Shown one piece after another: positions 35,406 through 47,290 of a stretch of DNA of 64,000 nucleotides. Source of the stretch: Megachile rotundata (taxonomy: Eukaryota; Arthropoda; Insecta; Hymenoptera; Megachilidae). Made by a program: the position numbers and the translations under genes. Where the stretch lies: contig NC_134997.1 of assembly GCF_050947335.1 (NCBI RefSeq), forward strand, positions 6,386,001 to 6,450,000, in the 5' to 3' direction. Below the pieces are notes generated by a model. The model was not told where the DNA came from. It saw only the letters and a list, made by a program, of their open reading frames with translations, and made no database searches. Positions within the stretch are counted from its first letter, which is position 1; every line of letters starts with the position of its first letter.

Positions 35406-36850
35406 GTAACTATTAGTCTTAAAATTCATATTACAGTGAGAGGAGTAGACCTCAACACAAGTTTCTAGAGATACAATAACATTGTTTTTGCTCATTTAGA
35501 TATATTTGTAATTTCAAGTCAATAGTTCTCTATCTGCAGCAGCAATAAAGGAGTTATTATTACACTGTAGCAAATATATTTTGATTTATTGTTAGTTACA
35601 TCTAGTTGTCAGGTCTTTTAACTTTAATAGCAGAGTCTTTTATTAGTAGTTTTCTAGTTCTTTATACTTATTAATGAATTAGAAATCAGCGGATCTGGGA
35701 TTATAGTGTCTGTAGCGCTTTCAGTAGTACGCTCATTGCCGCTAGATGGCGCATAAGGCTGACTTTCTCGCTAGCACTCAACAAGCTTTCCATACACTCT
35801 CGTTAAGACAAAGCTCTGTTAGGATGTCTTACTGAGTCCACTAGCAGAAACGAAAGGCTATCGCCCTCTTCTTTATTTTTTCTTAGCTCTTTCCTCTTCC
35901 TGTCAAGCGACCAAAGTGACCTATATAGAAATTTATAAATTTAAAAATTGTTAAGTGTAGAAATTTTTAAATTTATAATAAGAAAGATCTAGGGACCTAG
36001 AAATGTAGACTTAGGAACCTACACATCTCGTAATAGAGCAAATGAGATACAGAGGAATCTACAAATTTAGAAATAGTCTTCACGTAACACAAATCCATAT
36101 AGAACATATTCGAAACAATAATTGATTGCGTAATAATTGAGTCGATGGTCCACTTGTGTAATGGAACTCTTACAATAATTCATATTATTACAATATATTG
36201 TTCATATTATACTCCGTTTTACTGGAAATTACAGTATCGTTTTCAATCTCTCGCTGAAACAGAATTCCGAGGAATCCTCACGAAACGAGCGAGTTTTAAC
36301 GAAACAGTATTAGTGAATTTCTCGTGGATTGTCTGTATACTTGTTTTACAAGAAAAAGCGATTACTTTTTTCTCAACCGGCGTACCACTTGTTACCGCGT
36401 TTGTAACAGCTGTGAAACAAGACAAGCGAAATCCAGATGCAGATACAAAAAGGATTGCATTGAACGCTAAATCGTAATTATTTTGAAATTAGCGAAGCTG
36501 CGCGTGTTGGCGCCATTTCATTAGTTTAGAAACACTTCGTATACGATGTTTTTAACAGGAATTACAACGCGGAGGTACAACGCTTTTTCTGTGTCGTTTC
36601 ATATTTGAAGGATTAAAAGCACAATTTAATAGATTGTTTTGTATAAAGTTATGTTTCTGATGCGTTTGAATGCGTAAAATATTCATTGTTTCTGCATAAT
36701 TTTGACTTTCTCTTAAACAGAAAATTTAATAAATTAAATATGTGGAATAGTTTCAAACATGCTGGTCAATTTTTAGAACGAATTTTATATAAGCAGTATT
36801 ATATTAACAGTTATGTGAGCAGCGAATTACATTTTCCTAGTTTATTTAAT
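35406..36850. other. Unique intron sequence with a 110-codon unrecognised frame
   Basis: The frame at 36145-36477 starts in AT-rich DNA and has hydrophobic stretches but no domain I recognise. A minus-strand frame overlaps it. I do not call a gene. A CTCF-like word is listed separately. Confidence 0.4.
35739..35752 (+). promoter_or_regulatory. CTCF-like motif CCGCTAGATGGCGC
   Basis: The word matches 13 of 14 positions of the widely used CTCF consensus CCASYAGRKGGCRC; only the third base (G for A) differs. CTCF is conserved in insects with the same zinc-finger core. A single motif match in 64 kb is suggestive, not proof of binding. Confidence 0.4.
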
Positions 36851-36854
36851 ATAG

Positions 36855-36930
36855 AACGTGGAGGTACAAATGTCAACCCACGAGTTGGCGCGTTAAGTCA
36901 CCCAGATGTTTAGGAGAGTTATGGCTCAGC
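36855..36930 (+). mobile_element. Repeat R-C end, copy 1
   Basis: About 60 bp around TGTCAACCCACGAGTTGGCG are shared with 37341-37400, including the following CAG-TGTTTAG-A-AG-TA-GGCTC text. Confidence 0.5.
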
Positions 36931-37340
36931 AAAATGAATGCTTATGCGGCAATACACGGTGTCGATTTAAAAGATATCTCAGAAAGTATCTTTCCGAAGA
37001 AGCTCCAGCAGTTCACCCGAAAATGGCAATATAACGAGAGATCACTGTAAGTTGAATGAAAGAAAACCAAAAGGGGATGTTATCAATTTAGAATCGAATT
37101 TCTTATATAGAACGATGAATTTAACGATAGAGTGCTTATCAGATTGAAATCCACTTGAAATTCTGTACAGAGGATAGCCTTTACCCTGTCTAACAAGAAT
37201 CATTAGCCAAACGTGTAGAAATAGCACTTCGCGAAAGACTTTGTTTCATTTGAAATAACGATTGTAATGAGCTTCAATCAACCGACGGATTAACCTACGA
37301 CCCTTGTAGCTTTTTTATGTGACGGTAGAGTAACGTACCG

Positions 37341-37630
37341 ATGTCAACCCACGAGTTGGCGCGTGAAGAGACTCAGGTGTTTAGAAAAGCTACGGCTCCA
37401 ATTGGTGGGAATAGAAAAATGGACGCCTCACACATATTTTCGGCGGTATATTGGCTCGAGTGGTTGCACAATTAGGCCAAAAACAATGACAGGCAAACGT
37501 CTCGAGAGTGAGATAGCGCGAATTGGTGCAGTTGTTATTATCATTATTCTAATTTGCCGATATATAACGAAGCGTTCACGGTGGGAGTTTCTTTTACTTC
37601 GAGTCGAAGCGCCAACTCGTAGGTTGTTAT
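37341..37630. mobile_element. Possible ~290 bp MITE, repeat R-C
   Basis: The left end TGTCAACCCACGAGTTGGCG (37343) is met by an inverted partner at 37605-37628, which reads on the minus strand as GATAACAACCTACGAGTTGGCGC minus a few bases; 19 or so of 24 positions agree. The short inverted ends and a second copy of the left end at 36871 suggest a small transposon-derived repeat. The target duplication is unclear. Confidence 0.4.
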
Positions 37631-39118
37631 CTGTAAAATAATTTTTATCGTGTTGTAGCGAATCGAGTGCTTAACTTTCGATTGTAATAATTTTCTTGGG
37701 CAAAATTACAATTACGTTTCAGAAATTGTATCTTTACGTTCTCCTACTCTGTGCGCGTGACGAGATGGCATGCGGATCGAATCGAAGACGTAATTTTGTG
37801 AATGATGGAACATCTTGGCGAGCCACTTTTCTTGTCTAGACAGTCTCGAGTTTAGCGGTTTTTGTGTTCGTCGTACCTAGATCGTAATTTACTTGTATAA
37901 ATATCTGTGATGGAAGAAAAGTAGTTATTTTAAATACTAAGCAAATTAAGTGCTAAATATTATCGAGAACGGACTATAATCTATCATGCATTTCGTCACC
38001 GATGAATTTGACTATTCAGAAAGTAAAAATTAAATTTCGAAACATATGAACGGATGAGCTTTTTATTATAGCAATAGACCGATCAATTTTGAAATTGGTA
38101 AAAATCAAAATAACACGAAATTAATTTGTTCTTTCAGAATTAGAACTGCTCTACAATGATGTTACAATTTAAAATGTAAATTAATATGATTTTGTTTATA
38201 AACTTAAAATGGCAGTTGCGTTGATATCTGTAGAATTTGAAAGTAGCAGTGTGAAGTAGAATATATCAGCGCGTAATCAGACACACTGACAGTAGTATTA
38301 CACACAGATTTCACTATTTTAATCCATAAATAACAAATTATATTAAATATAATTCTGACAGGTAATTATGTGCTTAATCCTCTCTAAAAATTTCCAAAAT
38401 TAACTTTGAATATTTAATAATTTTGGTACTAGAATAATTTATACAATTAGAATAATTTTAAGTAGAATACTAGAATCACTTTAAATAATTTTTAGAATAA
38501 TTTCAATTAAAATATTAGAATCATTGTCTGAATTATATTTACAAATAACAAGAAAATTAACAATAAACGTGCAAATATCGAGCAATGAAAGCAGGGGAAT
38601 ACAACAATAGTAATATTTGGAAGTTGCCGTTTACAAGTGAAGTAGAATATGTCAGCGTATAATCAGACATGATAGCCGCAATATTGCGTGCATATTTCAC
38701 TGCGTCATTCAGCGAGCGGGAAAACATCGTAAACGTAATTTTGATAAATAATCGCGTATAAACACCCTTTGTGATGTGTCATATAAATTTCATTGCTATT
38801 CCATAACTTTTAATTTCATTGTCAAATATATAATTGAATGATAAATAATCTTAATTCAAAATAACTCAGTGTTAAACTCACTGAAGCTCCAGAACGAACT
38901 GTCGTGAACAATTTATGTTCCATATTTGTCGGAAGTTAAATTTATATCTTATGAAACTCATAACTAATTTAGTGATTGAAGAGAATTTAGTGGAAGATTA
39001 TTTGGGTGCACGCTATTTATTTTTTAATGTATGTGTTATAATCACATTACGAATACAAATTATAATTTATAGGTTAGGTTATGTAAGTAGGACAACAGTA
39101 GTAGTGACTTTAGTAATT
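37631..39118. other. Intron with a diverged local duplication, no gene seen
   Basis: The text GTGAAGTAGAATAT-TCAGCG followed by TAATCAGACA occurs at about 38252 and 38637, with similar neighbours over ~110 bp. A 74-codon frame at 38915-39139 is unrecognised. Confidence 0.45.
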
Positions 39119-39738
39119 ATATGTATGATAAGAGCGTAGAAACGTTACGATAATAAAATTTGGAGGTTAGGTTATATTAGCAGGTTAGTATTAATAACAG
39201 TAATTATCTGATACAAGCGTAGAAACGTTACGATAATCGAATTTGGAGGTTAGTTTATATAAGTAGGTTAGTATTAATAAAAATATTATCTGACACAAGC
39301 GTCGAAACGTTACGATAATAAAATTTGGAGGTTAGGTTATATTAGCAGGTTAGTATTAATAACAGTAATTATCTGATACAAGCGTAGAAACATCACAATA
39401 GTAAAATTTGAAGGTTAGGTTACATAAGTAGGTTAATATTAATAACAATATTATCTGACGCAAGCGTAGAAACGTTACGATAATAAAATTTGGAGGTTAG
39501 GTTATATTAGCAGGTTTGTATTAATAACAGTAATTATCTGCTACAAGCGTAGAAACGTTACGATCATAAAATTTGGAGGTTAGGTTACATAAGTAGGTTT
39601 GTATTAATAACAGTAATTATCTGATACAAGCGTAGAAACATCACAATAGTAAAATTTGAAGGTTAGGTTACATAAGTAGGTTAATATTAATAACAATATT
39701 ATCTGACACAAGCGTAGAAACGTTACGATAACTTTGAT
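39119..39738. repeat. ~83 bp tandem repeat with GGTTAGGTTA core, about 7 copies
   Basis: Units contain AAGCGTAGAAACGTTACGAT, then TTTGGAGGTTAGGTTA, then TTAATAACA-TAATTATCTGA. Spacing is 82-83 bp in the first copies. Two alternating unit types suggest a dimeric higher-order form. Confidence 0.93.
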
Positions 39739-39779
39739 ATTATGTTACTAATCTAATCCACATCCGCTCAATGGTGGCC

Positions 39780-40135
39780 GTACATTTATTAAATTCTTTT
39801 CTTTCTATGACTACATATTTATAGCTTTCCTTTCTAAACATTTATTTAAATCCTTCTATGGCTATATATTTTTTAAATCCTTCCTGTGATTATATATTCA
39901 TTAAATTCTTTCTGTAACTATGTATTCTCTAAACTCTTTCTTTGACTATGTATTCATTAAATTCTTCCTCTGACTATATGTTCATTAAATTCTTCCTCTG
40001 ACTATATGTTCATTAAATTCTTCCTCTGACTATGTATTCATTAAATTCTTTCTGTGACTACGTATTTATTCAGTCCATTCTCCGACAACCTATTTGTTAA
40101 TATTCTTTTTGTGACTATATATTTCTGAAATTATT
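39780..40135. repeat. ~30 bp tandem repeat, TTCATTAAATTCTTCCTCTG
   Basis: About 11 units ending in ACTATRTA. The three around 39950-40035 are near-identical and the outer ones are decayed. Confidence 0.85.
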
Positions 40136-40819
40136 TCCATTTTCAATTACAGTCAATGATCAAACTCATTTTATATTCGTACATACGTAGTTGATTTCTT
40201 TATGTTGATGGATCCCCATCGGTTAAGCTTCTTTTTATTTCGCTTGCAGGGGATACCTTAACTTTACAAATCCCTGAATCATCCCTTTTAGTACCTCGTA
40301 TAAAATATAATGTAACGATGACGAAGTACCATCAAGCAATAAAGTACTTTCACCCTCCCTTCTACAGTCCGTGCAGTATTCTTTCACCTATTCTCTCCCC
40401 TTTAAATGTACGCTCCCTGCCTGTCATAACACATTCGCAGATGTTAACGTAGTAGTACGTCTTCTATAAACTGCAGTTGGTTTCCGTTGACGTACTACTA
40501 CGTCATCGAAAAATCTATACCGACCACTGACGTAGTACACGTCTTGTGTGTTACACGACGCGTTTGTTGTTGATGTTAAATTTTTTAAACTCTGCGATTT
40601 TTAATAGAATTGATGGCTGATGACGTACTGCAACGTTCCTTTTAAGCCGCATTGTTGCACTGTTGATATAAATTAGGTAATTATAACTATGTTTAATTTT
40701 GGTAGCTTGACGGTATTAAAATTTATAAATTCAAGAGATGCTGGTTTTCAAAATTCGTAAATTAGTAATTTGTGTATTTCCTGATTTGCTTTGTACATTT
40801 ATGTATAAAAAACGCAAAA
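40136..40819. other. Unique island containing a perfect hairpin
   Basis: A less AT-rich stretch with several TGACGTA-type words. The hairpin at 40447-40503 is listed separately. No open frame of note. Confidence 0.45.
40447..40503. repeat. Perfect 15 bp inverted repeat, 27 nt loop
   Basis: ACGTAGTAGTACGTC (40447-40461) is exactly complementary to GACGTACTACTACGT (40489-40503). Related words follow at 40527 (TGACGTAGTACACGTC) and 40619 (ATGACGTACTGCAACG). Confidence 0.85.
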
Positions 40820-42112
40820 TTTGTAGTTTTGCATTTTATAAATTAACAAACTTGAAATTGATAAATTTGTAAATTTATATATTAGCAAACTTGAACCTGG
40901 TAAGCTGGTAAATTTATAAATTACCAAACTTGAAATTGGTAAATTTTTAAATTTATAAATTACCAAAATTGAAACTAGTAAATTTGTAAATTTATAATTT
41001 AGCAAACTTGAAAGGGGCAATTTTGTAAGTTTATAAATTAGGTAACTTGAAATTGGTAAATTGGTAAATGTATAAATTAGCAAACTTGAAAGAGTTAAAT
41101 TTTATAAATTTATAAATTGGCAAACTTGAATTTGGTAAATTGGTAAATGTATAATTTAGCAAACTTGAAAGGGGTAATTTTGTAAGTTTATAAATTAGGA
41201 AACTTGAAATTGGTAAATTGATAAATGTATAATTTATCAAACTTGAAAGGGGTAATTTTGTAAATTTATGAATTAGTAAACTTGAAATTGGTGAATTGGT
41301 AAATGCATAAATTAGCAAACTTGAAAGGGGTAATTTTATAAGTTTATAAATTAGGAAACATGAAATTGGTGAATTGGTAAATGTATGAATTAGCAAACTT
41401 GAAAGGGGTAATTTTGTAAATTTATGAATTAGTAAACTTGAAATTGGTGAATTGGTAAATGCATAAATTAACAAACTTGAAAGGGGTAATTTTATAAGTT
41501 TATAAATTAGGAAACATGAAATTGGTGAATTGGTAAATGTATGAATTAGCAAACTTGAAAGGGGTAATTTTGTAAATTTATGAATTAGTAAACTTGAAAT
41601 TGGTGAATTGGTAAATGCATAAATTAGCAAACTTGAAAGGGGTAATTTTATAAGTTTATAAATTAGGAAACATGAAATTGGTGAATTGGTAAATGTATGA
41701 ATTAGCAAACTTGAAAGGGGTAATTTTGTAAATTTATGAATTAGTAAACTTGAAATTGGTGAATTGGTAAATGCATAAATTAACAAACTTGAAAGGGGTA
41801 ATTTTATAAGTTTATAAATTAGGAAACATGAAATTGGTGAATTGGTAAATGTATGAATTAGCAAACTTGAAAGGGGTAATTTTGTAAATTTATGAATTAG
41901 TAAACTTGAAATTGGTGAATTGGTAAATGCATAAATTAACAAACTTGAAAGGGGTAATTTTATAAGTTTATAAATTAGGAAACATGAAATTGGTGAATTG
42001 GTAAATGTATGAATTAGCAAACTTGAAAGGGGTAATTTTGTAAATTTATGAATTAGTAAACTTGAAATTGGTGAATTGGTAAATGTTTAAATTAGCAAAC
42101 TTGAAATTGTTA
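40820..42112. repeat. 39 bp repeat in 156 bp higher-order units
   Basis: Four 39 bp subunits with CAAACTTGAAAGGGGTAATT or AAACTTGAAATTGGTGAATT cores make a 156 bp unit, repeated about five times with almost no divergence (g at 41354 and 41510 in the same context). The left part is more decayed. The 329-codon minus-strand frame over the array exists because 39 and 156 are multiples of three. Confidence 0.95.
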
Positions 42113-42988
42113 AATTAGTAAATTTCCAAAATGTCTGCCTAAATTTTCGAAATTTCCCGCCTTTAAAATTCGTGAATCAATTCTTAAATTTGAAAGTATT
42201 TAAAAACTTATATACATTAGAATTTTTGAATTCGAAAACTTTCGAATTTCTGAACCTAAATTTGAGAAACTGTACGTTTACAGTTCTAAATTTCAACATA
42301 TAAAAATTCAAGTTTCCCAAATATTAATAAATCAACAAAAATAAAATTATCAATGTCTATAATTTCTATATAATACTAACATTCCCCTGAATAATATTTG
42401 TACGTAATATTCTTAAGTAATAATAATTAACCTATTCGAAAAAGTTCCCATTTAAACGCAAACTTATAAAAAATAAAATTACCAATATAAAAATACTTTT
42501 AATAAACCAGCACGATTTTGCAGCTCGCTAAAGTTATCAAACAGCCACGAAGAAAGAACACACATAAACAGGGCGGAAATGTCGGATGTAGAAGTAAATT
42601 CGAAGGGATGTCGAGAGTAAATATTTAACGGGGTAGAAAACTGTTCCCTAGCTGGTGGAAAGCGCAACCTCCTAGGGACATTACTTATGCTGGCACCATG
42701 AAGTATTGATGCTTGGAAAATAACCTCTACTTCAAATGAGACTGTGTTACGAGTAATAAAAGCATTCCAACGTTCTTGTCGACTCGAAGAACATTTCCGC
42801 TTCGGAAACAGAATTAAAAGGACATACTAATGGTTTTAAAAAAGTTACTGCTTTTTCCTTTGCACTTTTCTTCATTCAACATTTTAATATCTATTATTAT
42901 ACGACTGCACGTACATTCTTCTTTGTATACGGAAGTGTCGAATTTTTCGTTATTTGTACGGAAAGTTAGAATTTTTATCGTTTATGTT
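42113..42988. other. Unique intron sequence, no gene seen
   Basis: 42480-42830 is non-repetitive and less AT-rich. The 62-codon minus-strand frame has no recognisable domain. Confidence 0.45.
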
Positions 42989-43165
42989 GAAAGGAATTAT
43001 TTTTGGTATTTTGGTTATTTTTAAATTTTTTAGGATTTTTTTATTTTTGTTGTTTATGTTGAGGTTAGTTATTTTTGTTGTTTTTGTTATTTCGGTTATT
43101 TCTGTTATTTTGATTATTTCGGTTATTTCGGTTATTTTGGTTATTTTGGTTATTTTCAAGGCTTT
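42989..43165. repeat. 9 bp array (TTATTTTGG)n
   Basis: Tandem nonamers such as TTATTTCGG and TTATTTTGG, dense from about 43080 to 43155, with decayed T-rich edges. Confidence 0.85.
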
Positions 43166-44614
43166 TATTTGTTCTTATTCTTTATATTAACAATTATTTC
43201 TTTCATTATTTATATTGAAAGGTATTAGTTTTATTATTTGTGTTGAAAGTTATTATTTCTTTTATTTTTCTTGATCTGTTGTTTTTAATATATTTATGCT
43301 ACTTATGATTTTTATATTTTGTATGATTCTTACAATTTTTATGATTTTAATAATGTTTCCATTCTTATTATTTCTGTGATTATTATTAAAAATGATTGAT
43401 TTTATTATTTATATCAGAAATATTATTTGTACCTTTCATAATAAATGTTATTATTTTTATTGTTTTTACTTTTTATGCTTTCACGATATTTGTGATTTAT
43501 GAAACACTTTTTTCAATTAACGCTTGATAAATGTATAAAAATTATTTTTAAACTAAAGCAATAATTCCTTTAAAAAAAATTCCATGTCCTTTGAAATAAA
43601 ATTACAGCGGCCTTTTTCTCTTTCTGAAACGTGCTTCAACAAACTTGATAATTACCCTTCATAAATTTTAATATTAAACTACTTAATCAGACAAATTTGA
43701 AACGGAACTTCTTAATTAAACGAAATTATTATTAAACTGCTTAATCAATCAAAATTAAACTTAATAAAAAAAAACTAATACTAATTTACTTAATCAAACT
43801 ATCAATTAACCTAAATAAACGGAATTAATATTAAACTCAAACAAAATTAATACGAATTCACTCAACCAATCAAAGCTGACTTAATAAAATAAACGACTTC
43901 ATGAAACAAAATTAATGCCAATTAACATAAATTTAAATTACTAAATATGAACGTCCAAAATTAATATTAATTTCTCCTTGAATATCGACTAGTTTACCCG
44001 GTACAATATTAAACATATCCTCCATTTCCGAATATCGAACAATTAAATACACTGATGGACGAACGTGTACGTTGATTACGTACTCCTGAGTTATTGACAC
44101 TCGAACATCGTCGATTAATAGCAGTTTTTCTGATTGCTTGTTTTTGTTACGTCGAAGCGAATGCGAGGGTGAACGATTGCTGGGTATATTTGTTAAGGCT
44201 TTAACGGATTGTACTGCCGAGGAAAAAGCGGGAGACAGGTCTTAGTAAAAATGTACAAGGGTAAGGTCTGAGAAACGGTTGGTTGATTTATGGTAATGTG
44301 TATTTATCCCGGAGTGGTTCTCATTCCCTATTTTACTGGGTTAAGGATACTCGATTGCTGAACACTTAATATGTCTTGTGGTTTAATGGTACCCGATTTT
44401 CGTACGAATACAGAGTAACTGTAGCTAATATAGAACGCTTTCTAATATTAAACACACCTCTGTAACTAGCAAAATCTATCGGTGAAATCATTTGACATAC
44501 AATTAAAAATGCATCCTTGTGCATTCATTCTTTTATAGCATTTAAAAGGTTGGAAAAGACAAATTAAATAGTAAAATAGTCACTAAACTATTCCCTAACA
44601 GAATTTATAGTGAC
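43166..44614. other. AT-rich intron then a unique island, no gene seen
   Basis: 43170-43980 is T-rich or A-rich with weak repeated words. 43990-44460 is unique and less AT-rich, without a coding signal. Confidence 0.45.
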
Positions 44615-45565
44615 GAACCCATCTTTGATCTCCAGACCCTTCAATCCTCCTACAACCTCTTTTAGTTTTTATTAAATATCTCCGAAAATATTGATTTCAG
44701 AGAAAAAAGTTTTAAACAAAAAATGAAGCTCCTAAAAAGCACCATAAAAAAGGTAGCATACATTTTTGACATAAACCTATTATTTTCGCAGTTATGACAA
44801 ATATTATTAAATGTCATTTCCCATCTCATTTCCCAGCCCTCTTCAATGTTTTTGAGAGTTTTTACTAAATAGATGAAAAACTATTGATTTTAGAGAAAAA
44901 AGTTTGAAGCAAAAAATGAAGGTTATGACAAGCTCTACAAAGAAGGTTCTATACATTTTCGACATAAACCTATTATTTTGGCTGTTATGACAAATATTAT
45001 TAAATGTCATTTTCCAACTCATTCTCTAGCACCCTTCAAAGTTTTTAACACTTCTTACTAAATATCTCCGAAAATATTGATTTTAGAAAAAAAAGCTTGG
45101 AACAAGAATTGAAGCTTCTGAAAAGCTCTACAAAGAAGGTTATATACATTTTTGATATAAACCTATTACTTTGACTGTTATGACTAATATTAAGTGTCAC
45201 TTCCAAACTCAATCTCCAGCACCCTTTAAAGTTTTTAACAGTTCTTACCAAACATCTTCGAAAATATTGATTTTAGGAAGAAAAGTTTCAAACAAGAATT
45301 GGAGCTCTTGAAAAACTCTACAAAGAAGGTTATATACATTTTTGACATAAACTTATTATTTTGACTGTTATAATCCTACAAGGATTTTGGACGACGTCTG
45401 CTCCTAGCCCTCTTTAAAATTTACATTACTTATTAAATATCTCCGAAAATATTGATTTTAGAAAAAAATGTTTCAAACAAACAATGAATCCTTTAAAAAC
45501 CTCTACAAAACAGGTTCTATACATTTTTGACACAAATCCATTATTTTGACTGTTATAACCTAAAA
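44615..45565. repeat. ~193 bp tandem satellite, five copies
   Basis: The landmark CGAAAATATTGATTTTAGAA falls with TTGATT at 44691, 44884, 45077, 45267 and 45462 (spacing 190-195 bp). Each unit also has AAAAGCTCTACAAAGAAGGT and TTTTGACATAAACCTATTAT. Copies differ by roughly a tenth of positions by eye. The last copy is followed by unique sequence. Confidence 0.93.
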
Positions 45566-46204
45566 TAATTCGAATCAAATTGAACTGTCCAAACAACTTA
45601 TATTACTGAATTCCAATGAACATACTATTTAAATTTTTCTTCACTGATATTTTTCTGTATTTAAAAATTATAACCTGTAAAGTGTATATAACCTAACCTA
45701 ATCTAACGTAACCATTAGGTATATGAGAGCCACTGATATCATTACCACGTAGCAGAGGTTCTCCTTTAAAAGCAACAATTGATCGCAACAGAGGCTTTCT
45801 CCAAAATCAAAAGCTCTTTCAAGGCGTTTATCGTTAATCAGTGTCGTTCCAATTTCCTTTGCGTGTATTGGCAACCGGATTATGGTTGTGCTGCTGCTAA
45901 TTCCATATTCAGCCTCGATAATGACAAGTCGCAACAGCAATTCCCTGGCGAATGTCTGAAAGCTACTGCGGTTTCATAACGACGATTAATTTATTCCCTT
46001 ATGATTTTCTGCTTAATAATGATCCGAGATTACGATCGTGGCTGGCGTGACATTGTCATATTGTGCGAAACAATTTCATTAGTATCCCCTTCCGTGACAC
46101 GACGCCATTATATTGTACTTAACTACCTGAACAATGATTCAGTGTGCATTTCACTTTGCGCGGATCTTTGGAATCTCGAAACTTTGGAATTTTCCGAAGT
46201 TTAG
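45566..46204. other. Unique island, no gene seen
   Basis: 45700-46190 is less AT-rich. Overlapping frames on both strands (66-80 codons) have no recognisable domain. Confidence 0.4.
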
Positions 46205-47290
46205 GATCTTGGTGCTTTAGAAATTAAAGTATTGTGGCTTTGGCGCGATGGTAATTGAAATTTTTGCATTTTGCAGTGTTAGAAATAGATATTTTTTTAA
46301 TTTGACGCTTTAGAAATTGGAATCTGGAGAATTTGGTGCGTTAGAAATTGACGCATTGCGATTTTAGCGCGTTGGAAATTTAAATTTGGGGATTTTAGCG
46401 CGTAGGAAATTGCAATGTTTGGATTTTGACGCGTTAGAAATTAAGGTATTGCGATTTTAGTGCATTGGAATTTGAAATTTGGGGGTTTTAGCGCGGAGGA
46501 AATTGCAATTTTTGGATTTTGACGCGTTAGAAATTAAGGTATTGCGATTTTAGCGCGTTGGAAACTTAAATTGTGGAATTTTAGCGCGTAGGAAATTGCA
46601 ATTTTTGGATCTTGACGCGTTAAAAATTGAAGTATTGCAATTTTAGCGCATTGGAAATTGAAATTGTGGGATTTTAGCGCGCAGAAAATTGCAATTTTTG
46701 GATTTTGACGCGTTAGAAATTGAAGTATTGCGATTTTAGCGCGTTGGAAACTTAAATTGTGGGATTTTAGCGCGTAGAAAATTGCAATTTTTGGATCTTG
46801 ACGTGTTAGAAATTGAAGTATTGCGATTTTACCGCGTTGGAAATTTAAATTGTGGGATTTTAGCGCGTAGGAAATTACAATTTTTGGATCTTGACGCGTT
46901 AGAAATTACAGTATTGCGATTTTAGCGCATTGGAAATTGGAATTGTGGGATTTTAGCGCGTAGGAAATTGCAATTTTTGGATTTTGACGCGTTAGAAATT
47001 GAAGTATTGCGATTTTAGCGCGTTGGAAACTTAAATTGTGGGATTTTAGCGCGTAGGAAATTGCAATTTTTGGATCTCGACACGTTAGAAATTGAAGTAT
47101 TGCGATTTTAGCGCGTTGGAAATTTAAATTGTGGGATTTTAGCGCGTAGGAAATTACAATTTTTGGATTTTGACGCGTTAGAAGTTGAAATTTTTTGAGT
47201 TTGGTACGTTAGAAATTGAAACTTTTTCGGATTTGGCGCGTTAGTAATTGAAGTATTGCAATGTTAGCATATTCGAAATTAAAATATTGC
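46205..47290. repeat. 31 bp repeat with 93 bp higher-order unit, GCGCG core
   Basis: Three 31 bp subunits, each beginning TTTTAGCGCGTAGG, TTTTGACGCGTTAG or TTTTAGCGCGTTGG, form a 93 bp trimer (GGG at 46668, 46761 and 46854). The centre is well ordered and the edges are decayed. CpG steps are kept in nearly all copies. Confidence 0.95.

Noticed and set aside
36145..36477. 110-codon plus-strand frame as a small gene
   Set aside because: No domain, no start context, an overlapping opposite frame, and within the Rasgrf intron.
39119..39738. Interstitial telomere made of TTAGG
   Set aside because: Only two TTAGG-like words per 83 bp unit; not a (TTAGG)n tract.
41031..42020. 329-codon minus-strand open frame, hydrophobic repeats
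   Set aside because: Lies wholly in a 39/156 bp tandem array. The period is a multiple of three, so one stop-free unit gives an unlimited open frame.
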